From: an uncultured Bacteroidota bacterium
Lineage (GTDB): Bacteria > Bacteroidota > Rhodothermia > Rhodothermales > Salinibacteraceae
Reading direction: 5' to 3'
DNA length: 64,000 nucleotides
Assembly (NCBI GenBank): GCA_913056185.1
Contig: CAJXLV010000009.1
Coordinates: forward strand, 1 to 64,000
Positions 57,370 through 64,000 of the stretch are shown here, piece by piece (the stretch's first letter is position 1; each line of letters opens with the position of its first letter). The position numbers and the translations under genes are program-made. The notes under the pieces were generated by a model that made no database searches, was not told the origin of the DNA, and saw only the letters and a program-made list of their open reading frames with translations.

Positions 57370-58497
57370 ATGGCCCCGACGCCGGATGCATTTGACCCTG
57401 CCGACTATGATGCGGACGTGGCGCGGCGGGAAAACGTCGTGGAACTCGTCGTGCCGGACACCGAGGCCGGCGGGCGGCGCATCGACAAGTACCTCACGCG
57501 CTTCTACCCCGAGGCCTCCCGCACCAAGATTCAGCGGGCAATCAAAAAGGGGCACCTCAAGGTAAACGGGGAAGACGTCAAAAAGTCGTACCCGGTGGCG
57601 CCGGGGGACGAGATTGTGTTTCGGCTCATCCGCAAGCCGCCGATGCAGGCCGAGCCGGAGGACATTCCGCTCGACGTGGTGCACGAGGACGAAGACCTGC
57701 TCGTGGTGAACAAGCCGGCGGGCATGGTGGTGCACCCGGCGCCGGGCCACCGGTCGGGCACGCTGGTGCACGCCCTGCTGCACCACGTGGAGGGGCAGGC
57801 CGTGGCGGCCGACGACGATCCCGCTGCGGCCGACGACGAAGCCGTGGGCCTGTCGATGGTGAACGCCCTTCCTGATGCGCCCGACCACCCGGTGGTGCGC
57901 CCCGGCATTGTGCATCGGCTCGACAAGGGCACCTCCGGGCTCCTTGTGGTGGCCAAGCGCGACCGCGCACACCAATCGCTGGCGGAGCAGTTTAAAGCGC
58001 ACACGGTGGACCGCCGGTACCGGGCGATCGTGTGGGGACGCTTTGCGTCGCCGCGGGGCACCATCGAGGGGGCCATCGGGCGCGATCCGCACCACCGGCA
58101 GCGCATGGCCGTGGTGGCAGAGGATCAGGGGAAGTGGGCCGTGACGCACTACGAGACGGTGGAAACGCACGCCCACACCTCCGTCGTCGAGTTCGAGCTG
58201 GAGACCGGGCGCACCCACCAAATTCGGGTTCATGCCCGCTCGCAGGGGCACCCGCTTGTCGGAGATCCGAAGTACGGAGGGCAGCGGGTCCGGTACGGCA
58301 CGCAGAGCGACTCACGGCGAGCCGTCTTTGATCAGCTCTTCCAGGCGCTTCCTCACCCCGCGCTCCACGCCTATCGGCTCGGCTTTACGCATCCCACGAC
58401 CGGCGAGACGATGCGCTTCGACGCCGATCCGCCGGCGGCGTGGCAGGAGGGCCTGCGTCGGCTGCGGGCGGAGGAGGGGCGGGTGGAACGAGGCTGA
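57370..58497 (+). CDS. rluD: RluD-family pseudouridine synthase
   Basis: S4 domain; VNKPAGMVVHPAPGHRSGTLVHALLHH; GIVHRLDKGTSGLLVVAK; LETGRTHQIRVH. Confidence 0.93.
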   Translation: MAPTPDAFDPADYDADVARRENVVELVVPDTEAGGRRIDKYLTRFYPEASRTKIQRAIKKGHLKVNGEDVKKSYPVAPGDEIVFRLIRKPPMQAEPEDIPLDVVHEDEDLLVVNKPAGMVVHPAPGHRSGTLVHALLHHVEGQAVAADDDPAAADDEAVGLSMVNALPDAPDHPVVRPGIVHRLDKGTSGLLVVAKRDRAHQSLAEQFKAHTVDRRYRAIVWGRFASPRGTIEGAIGRDPHHRQRMAVVAEDQGKWAVTHYETVETHAHTSVVEFELETGRTHQIRVHARSQGHPLVGDPKYGGQRVRYGTQSDSRRAVFDQLFQALPHPALHAYRLGFTHPTTGETMRFDADPPAAWQEGLRRLRAEEGRVERG

Positions 58498-58799
58498 CTG
58501 CTTTCCGCGGCATCGGGAAGGCCTGGACGGCTGCAGGTGTGGAATACAGGGCGAACGTTACAATTTCGAGTTTCCCGGGCTTTCAAGAACAGAAACAAAG
58601 GACGACGCCCCTAATACAGACTCACAGTGCATTGATGCATTACTCAAATCGATGACTCCCCAAAAGAAAACCGGGATCGCCCGGTGGAGGCACTCCCCTT
58701 CCGTACCCGTTTTAAGCAGGTCGTGTTAGAAAATCGGTCCGCTCCCCACCAATCGTTGAGCAGGCCGTGGGACGCCGTCGCACGGGAGGATTATACCCT

Positions 58800-59300
58800 A
58801 TGAACGGGAACGTCCTTGTGTTGAACCAAGACTACAGCGCGCTCACCGTCTGCAGCGTGGAGCGGGCCGTCATCCTCATGCATCTGCAAAAAGTGCATCT
58901 GGTAGAGGCGGCCGACGACCAGCACGTCCGATCGCCGAGTACCGAGATGCCCTGGCCCAGCATCGTGCGGCTGAAGCAGTACGCAAACGTGCCGTACAAG
59001 CGCGTGATGCTGTCGCGCAAGAACGTGCTGCGGCGCGACCGGAACACCTGCCAGTACTGTGGCGCAGAGTCCAACCTTACGATCGACCACGTCGTCCCCA
59101 AGTCGCGTGGAGGACGCGACACGTGGGAAAACCTGGTTGCCGCCTGTGTAACGTGCAACAACCAGAAAGGCGACGCCACGCCCGACGAGGCAGAGATGGA
59201 ACTGGAGCGTGAGCCGTTTCGGCCCAGCTACGTCATGTTTCTTCGCGACTTTGCCGGTGAGATCAAGGACGACTGGCGGCCGTATCTTTTCCTGTCGTAA
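58800..59300 (+). CDS. HNH endonuclease domain protein
   Basis: MNGNVLVLNQDYSALTVCSVERAVILMHLQKVHLVE...CQYCGAESNLTIDHVVPKSRGGRDTWENLVAACVTCNNQKGD; start ATG 58800. Confidence 0.93.
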   Translation: MNGNVLVLNQDYSALTVCSVERAVILMHLQKVHLVEAADDQHVRSPSTEMPWPSIVRLKQYANVPYKRVMLSRKNVLRRDRNTCQYCGAESNLTIDHVVPKSRGGRDTWENLVAACVTCNNQKGDATPDEAEMELEREPFRPSYVMFLRDFAGEIKDDWRPYLFLS

Positions 59301-59455
59301 TTGGTCCACGTAACTGGTTCACGTCGGCGGGGCGTGCGAGGTGGGGGCAAGGGGCATTTGCAATCCCGATGAGCCCTGACCTTCACAACCTGCCCCGCGT
59401 ACGTACGTCCCAAACCGCATATGTCTTTGCTTCCCCTCCCCAACGGCTCGCTCCG

Positions 59456-59983
59456 ATGACGCGCTGGATTGCCCGCACCGCCTGGCTACTCCCAATTCTT
59501 CTCGTGGGCCTCTCGCTGCACCAGACGAAGGTGGCCTACGACCTCCACGCTACAAAGCTTCAGGGCACCGACGCGACTGCAACGGTGCAGGAGGTGCACG
59601 CCTCCAACCGCACGCAGGTCACGTACGACTACGTGAGCATCCAAGTCCCCATGCCCGATGGCTCTACGCTCACGCGCGACCGGCTCTCGCTTCCGCACGG
59701 CATTGTCCCGGCCTTGAAGGGCCGCGAGACCCTCTCGGTGCGGGTGGCCCCGGAAAAAAGCCCTGCGGTGGTGGTCACGGAGGCCATTAACACCACGCCG
59801 GTGGTCGACACGCAGATGCGCATTGCCGGCATCAACGCCCTTATGAGCTTCGGCGCCGCACTGCTCTTTGGAATTGCCGTCTGGTTCTGGAACCGAAGCC
59901 TGCGCCGCGGCGGCGACCCGGCGGAGCGTGGGGTCACGGAGCCCGATCCCGATCATCCGGCCCGGAAAATTGTTCGGACGTAG
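59456..59983 (+). CDS. DUF3592-like two-TM membrane protein
   Basis: MTRWIARTAWLLPILLVGLSLHQTK...DATATVQEVHASNRTQVTYDYVSIQVPMPDGSTLTRDRLSLP; two TM segments. Confidence 0.55.
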   Translation: MTRWIARTAWLLPILLVGLSLHQTKVAYDLHATKLQGTDATATVQEVHASNRTQVTYDYVSIQVPMPDGSTLTRDRLSLPHGIVPALKGRETLSVRVAPEKSPAVVVTEAINTTPVVDTQMRIAGINALMSFGAALLFGIAVWFWNRSLRRGGDPAERGVTEPDPDHPARKIVRT

Positions 59984-60042
59984 AGACCTGCCGACATCTT
60001 TTCAGTCAAACGGAGAGAGCCCGATGGGCTGTTTGGGCTTTT

Positions 60043-61716
60043 TCACCACCGAATGTCCCGGCTCTTGGGGGATCCTTTTGCCATGTCGATCTTTCTGAGT
60101 TCCTGGATCACCTCGTTTTTGAGCCGCTGAGGAGCCTCACTATCTACCTTGATTGTGAGGGTTGAGTTTTCAGGGTCTGGCACCTCTCTCAGTATTTGCT
60201 CTGTAAGATGATCGAGTGAGGTGACGTCTCCGTTCAGCAAAATTTTTCCACTCGGACGGATTTTTAGAGTTGCCTTTTCTCTTCCATTCCTTTGTTCCAC
60301 CCTGCTCGAGGTCTCTTCTCCTTCCGGCGTCCCGTCCGGAAGCCGAAAAGTGACAGGCACTGACATTTGCACCTTCACGGGCTCGCCGTCCTGCCGGCCC
60401 GGGCTGAACGCCTGCTGCTTGACCGCTTCGAGGGCGGCCTCATTCAGCTGCTCGTGCACGCCCTTCGTGACTGTCGGGTTTGTCACAACTCCGTCGGTGT
60501 CGACAACGAACTGGACGATTACCCGTCCTTCGATCCCGGCCTCCTTCGCCACTTCAGGGTACTGGATGGACTTCTGGAGGGCCTTCATGCCCCCAGAGAG
60601 TTTGGGCGGGTCCTCGGCGACCATGTATACCTCGCCGCCCTCACCGGTGGCTGAGGAAGAGGACTCCGCGGCGGTAGAAGCCTTCGGTGACGGGGAGGGC
60701 CCGACGCTATCGGCGCAGGCGACCACGCCGAGCGTGAGGCCGAGCCCGACCACCACGAGGGCGGTGCTCAAGGCGGCACGAGAGGTGAGGAGGGAGGGCA
60801 TTGAAGAGCGCATGGCAGTGAGGCGATCGATGAGGGGGGAGGGCGATTCGGAGAGGGAGAGGGCGCCGAGACGAGGGGGTGCGGATCCGTCCGCAAAGGC
60901 CGCGAGGAGGCGGGCGTAGTCGCCCGCGGACGTCTCCCCATCGCTGAGGACCGCCGCGTCGCAGGCGCGCTCCCGCGCCCCGGCAATCTGCCGCCGGAGA
61001 CGGCCCACGAGCGGGTGCGCAGCGAACAGGGCGGCGACGAACCGCTCGGCCAGGTGCGCGCAGTCGTCCCAGCGGCGGACGTGGACGAGTTCGTGGCGGA
61101 GGGTCATGCGGAGGTCCGTCGTGGCCTCCGTAAGTCGCTCCGGCACCAGAATCGTGGGGCGGAGGCCGCCGAGCGTCATGGGCACGGCCGCGCCTGAGGT
61201 AGAGCAGACCTGGACCGGGCGGCGCACGCCCAGCCGTTCTCGGAGGCGATTCAGCTCGGCCTCCAAAGACGGATTCATCGTCGCCTCTAGGCGCCGACGG
61301 ACGCGCCCCACCGCTACGATCTGCAGCGCAAGGCGACCCAGTTGGAACAGCCCGATCCCCAACGCCCCGACGGTGAGCAGCCCCACCGCGTGCATCCACG
61401 TCCACGAGGGCGCGGACGCCGACACGGTCGTCGTCTCGATCACTGGCAGCACGACGACCGACTGCGCGGGAAGCATTGCGGAGCGGGTCGCATCGGGGAG
61501 CCTCTCGACGACACTCACCGCCGCGATGCCGATCGGCAGGGCGGCGAGGAGGACCTGCGCGAGCCGGTATTCGGCGTTCGGGTGCAGGCGGTCGGTTCGT
61601 TCCAGCAGGGCCCAGAAGGGAAGGGCGAGGACGGTCCACGCCAGAAGCGGACGCCACAACGGATCGACCATTGCTCTACCGAGGCTGGAGAGGCCGTCAA
61701 GCACCAGTTGCATCAT
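60043..61716 (-). CDS. BlaR1-type M56 metallopeptidase fused to a TonB C-terminal domain
   Basis: LRHELVHVRRWDDCAHLAERFVAALFAAHPLV (HExxH-type) and QYPEVAKEAGIEGRVIVQFVVDTDGVVTNPTVTKGVHEQLNEAALEAVKQQAFSPGRQDGEPVKVQMSVPVTFRL. Confidence 0.9.
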   Translation of the reverse strand: MMQLVLDGLSSLGRAMVDPLWRPLLAWTVLALPFWALLERTDRLHPNAEYRLAQVLLAALPIGIAAVSVVERLPDATRSAMLPAQSVVVLPVIETTTVSASAPSWTWMHAVGLLTVGALGIGLFQLGRLALQIVAVGRVRRRLEATMNPSLEAELNRLRERLGVRRPVQVCSTSGAAVPMTLGGLRPTILVPERLTEATTDLRMTLRHELVHVRRWDDCAHLAERFVAALFAAHPLVGRLRRQIAGARERACDAAVLSDGETSAGDYARLLAAFADGSAPPRLGALSLSESPSPLIDRLTAMRSSMPSLLTSRAALSTALVVVGLGLTLGVVACADSVGPSPSPKASTAAESSSSATGEGGEVYMVAEDPPKLSGGMKALQKSIQYPEVAKEAGIEGRVIVQFVVDTDGVVTNPTVTKGVHEQLNEAALEAVKQQAFSPGRQDGEPVKVQMSVPVTFRLPDGTPEGEETSSRVEQRNGREKATLKIRPSGKILLNGDVTSLDHLTEQILREVPDPENSTLTIKVDSEAPQRLKNEVIQELRKIDMAKGSPKSRDIRW

Positions 61717-62110
61717 CGGTCTCGGAGTCCTGTTCGTCGAGGGCGTCGATGAGGGCCTTGATCTCTTCCCGCTCGTCGTCGCTCAGGTCCTCCCGCTGCA
61801 CGAGCGTCTGCACCAGCGCCGAGGGCGATCCCTGAAAGACCTTCTCCATCAGGCGCTGCAACAGGCTGTGTTGTACAGCGTCTGGTTCTTCTGCGGGCTG
61901 GTACACGTACGACCGGCCCTCCTTGTGGTAGTCGAGGTAGCCCTTCTCGGCCAGGGTCTTGAGCACCGTCATGACCGTGGTGTACGCCACGTCGCGGTCG
62001 TCCAGGATGCGCTCGCGTACGTCGGCCACGGTGGCCTCGCCGAGGTCCCACACGTGGTGGAGGACCTCCATTTCCGTTTCGCCGAGATGAGTCAGGGAGT
62101 TTCGTTGCAT
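61697..62110 (-). CDS. BlaI/MecI-family transcriptional repressor
   Basis: LTHLGETEMEVLHHVWDLGEATVADVRERILDDRDVAYTTVMTVLKTLAEKGYLDYHKEGRSYVYQP. Confidence 0.93.
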   Translation of the reverse strand: MQRNSLTHLGETEMEVLHHVWDLGEATVADVRERILDDRDVAYTTVMTVLKTLAEKGYLDYHKEGRSYVYQPAEEPDAVQHSLLQRLMEKVFQGSPSALVQTLVQREDLSDDEREEIKALIDALDEQDSETDDATGA

Positions 62111-62134
62111 GGGGCATCGGCTGTTCTGAATCGA

Positions 62135-62164
62135 TACTATCTAAGTAGTACTATAAAAGTCGTA
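62135..62164 (-). promoter_or_regulatory. Tandem BlaI/MecI-type operators upstream of blaI
   Basis: TACTATCTAAGTAGTA (62135..62150), perfect 5-bp dyad with 6-bp spacer as in the MecI/BlaI TACTA-N6-TAGTA site; overlapping second site TACTATAAAAGTCGTA (62149..62164), one mismatch. Confidence 0.7.
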
Positions 62165-62214
62165 GAAAGACAAGCCGATTTGTTTAAAATTCATCTTGCG
62201 GCTCCAACGGAGCG

Positions 62215-62928
62215 TTAAGACGGGGGGCGGGTCTCCGTATCCGGGGGAGGCTCGTGGTAAAGGGGGGCCACCCGCTCCGGATCGGTTCCGAGCATGTAGT
62301 GGCCCCACAGGTATAGATTGCGGAGCTGTTGGCGCAAGAGGCCGTGTCGACGAAAGCGCCGCGCAGAAGTGGTGACGGCCGTGTCCAGAAATCGAAAGCC
62401 GCCGTGGGCGTGGAGCCGAGCCGCCAGTTCCAGGTCCTCGAAAAGGGGCCACTCTGGAAATCCGCCGACGGCCTCAAACGCCGAGCGCTGCATGAACTGG
62501 CCGCGGTCGCCGAAGCAGAGGCGAACCCAGGGCCAGCGCGTGCACCAGGCGTAGAAGCGGAGCAGGGGCGTGGGGGCGTCGAACTGCAGGCGGAACGTGC
62601 CGGCGGTCGTCTCGGGGGCATCGAGGGCCCGGCGGATGAGCGACAATCCGTTGCGGGGCAAAAGCGTATCGGCGTGCAGGAAGAGGAAGATGTCGCCGCT
62701 TGCCGCTTCTGCGCCACGGTTCATCTGCGTGCCGCGCCCCTTCAGCGCCTGCAGCACGGCAGCGTCCCGGGAACGGGCCAGGGCCTGGGTCCCATCCCCC
62801 GAGCCCCCGTCCACGACGATGGTCTCAAGCGGCCCCTCCTGGGCTTGGAGGCGGCGGAGCGTGGCGCCGAGTGTGTCCGCCTCGTTCAGCGTGGGAATGA
62901 TGACCGAGATGAGCGGGAGCGTCTTCAC
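62215..62928 (-). CDS. TIGR04283-like family 2 glycosyltransferase
   Basis: ISVIIPTLNEADTLGATLRRLQAQEGPLETIVVDGGSGDGTQALA...KGRGTQMNRGAEAASGDIFLFLHADTLLP; GTG start at 62928 proposed. Confidence 0.88.
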   Translation of the reverse strand: MKTLPLISVIIPTLNEADTLGATLRRLQAQEGPLETIVVDGGSGDGTQALARSRDAAVLQALKGRGTQMNRGAEAASGDIFLFLHADTLLPRNGLSLIRRALDAPETTAGTFRLQFDAPTPLLRFYAWCTRWPWVRLCFGDRGQFMQRSAFEAVGGFPEWPLFEDLELAARLHAHGGFRFLDTAVTTSARRFRRHGLLRQQLRNLYLWGHYMLGTDPERVAPLYHEPPPDTETRPPS

Positions 62929-63109
62929 GTCACGCAAGAAGGAATGAAACAGAGGGCTCTGCCGCGGGCATGTGGTGCGTACTGCGGGCGTGCGTTGTTC
63001 GTGCCCTCCATGTGCGATGTGCGCAACACGAGAGACACACACGAACCGCGGAGTCCCTGGTCGGAACGTCGCGCGCGGCCTTTGGCCCCCGACCCGCTGT
63101 TAAGTCGCC

Positions 63110-64000
63110 TTACCAGACCATCTGTTTCATGCAGAACACCGAGCCCCCAGCCTTCATGAACTCGCTGGTGTCGATCTCCACGGGAACGAAGTCGTGCGCA
63201 CGCAGGCGCTTGGTGGTTGTCTCGCAGCCTTCCTGAATAAGAACGTGGGTGCCGTCGGGGCAGTGGGCATTGCAGGCAAACTGGTGCCGCGCCTCGCGGT
63301 CGGGCACCTCGATGGGCGTGTCGAACAGCGTATCGATGAGGGCCCGGCCTGCGTCGTCGAACGCCTTTGGGGCCACGAGGGCGTGGTCGGCATCGAGCGG
63401 GCAGAGGCAGGTATCGAGGTGGTAGTAGTCGGGGTCCGTCAGGTGAAGCAGCAGGATCGGCACGTCCAGCAGGTCGCTGAGGGCGTCGTAGGCCTCCGGG
63501 CTCGTGCGGTAGCCGTACCCGCCCCACAGCAGTCGACGGCCGGGGTGCCACAGCGCATCGCCCATGCCCTCAAAGTCCGCGTCCAGGTCCTCGGGGAGCG
63601 ACTTGACGGCGTACCCGCGATCTTCGAAGAAGCGAGCGTAGTGCGGCACCTCGCCCGCTCGTTCGGGACGGTGCATGCGGCTCAGCACCACCCCTCGGGT
63701 GTTGGTGCGGGGGGTGTAGAACGGGAGGGTCTGGTTCGCGCAGAACACCATGTCGGGAAGCCCGGGCCGACCGTCAACGAGGGCGGGCGCACAGTCAAGC
63801 GCGGTGTAGGCGGCGCGGAGGGCTTTCCACTGCTGCCAGGCCACCTCCCGGGTTACCGCTCCCACATTGTCCGACATGTGGGGATTGATCACGTACTCGA
63901 TGTCGAAGTGCGTGGGGGTGGTTAGGACCACCCGGTTCGGGCGGGGAAGGGGGGGAAGATCCTTCGGGGCAACGTCGAGATCGTCGGGGGATCGGCAAAG
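63110..64000 (-). CDS. Dimethylarginine dimethylaminohydrolase / amidinotransferase-family protein (may be truncated by window end)
   Basis: FDIEYVINPHM, MVFCANQTLPF, FEGMGDALWHPGRRLLWGGYGYRTS, YYHLDTCLCPL, KAGGSVFCMKQMVW; frame stays open to 64000 (RPNRVVLTTPTHFDIEYV); alternative start 63931. Confidence 0.85.
   Translation of the reverse strand, partial: LCRSPDDLDVAPKDLPPLPRPNRVVLTTPTHFDIEYVINPHMSDNVGAVTREVAWQQWKALRAAYTALDCAPALVDGRPGLPDMVFCANQTLPFYTPRTNTRGVVLSRMHRPERAGEVPHYARFFEDRGYAVKSLPEDLDADFEGMGDALWHPGRRLLWGGYGYRTSPEAYDALSDLLDVPILLLHLTDPDYYHLDTCLCPLDADHALVAPKAFDDAGRALIDTLFDTPIEVPDREARHQFACNAHCPDGTHVLIQEGCETTTKRLRAHDFVPVEIDTSEFMKAGGSVFCMKQMVW

Overview
This is a GC-rich, gene-dense bacterial chromosome segment. 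Gene content resembles Rhodothermota/Salinibacter-like bacteria, but that is an inference from gene families and not proven. I call about 50 protein-coding genes, one tRNA-Ala(CGC), several terminators, one decayed TnpB-type (IS200/IS605, IS1341-like) element, a lexA pseudogene and several intergenic palindromic repeats. The main blocks are: miaB; an unassigned MoxR-AAA/vWA/unknown three-gene module; an nadB-like flavoprotein and transketolase; kamA next to an ATP-grasp ligase; an nhaC-type antiporter; rdgB; rpsU; an actinobacterial-style fused E2-E1 2-oxoglutarate dehydrogenase (kgd); a TPR-CHAT protein; an eight-gene arginine operon (argG, a P-loop protein, argC, argD, argF', argB, argE-like, argH); recO; a DASH cryptochrome with DUF2256; an RND efflux pair; obg, dprA and rluD; a BlaI/M56-TonB pair; and a DDAH-like enzyme. 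The strongest novel observation is just upstream of argG. A short ORF missing from the ORF track (minus strand, 41180 to 41070) encodes a 36-aa peptide with 10 arginines, MTRRLSHIAPTTRRRARRVRRLHTSTVRTSVWGMDA. It is followed by a terminator hairpin with a T tract, and the end of the leader ORF has a 12-nt segment that can pair with the 5' arm of that terminator. This is the layout of a ribosome-mediated transcription attenuator responding to arginine. A second candidate is the unassigned P-loop protein inside the same operon, in a cluster that lacks a recognisable N-acetylglutamate synthase. Many of the very long supplied ORFs are antisense artefacts of high GC and were rejected.
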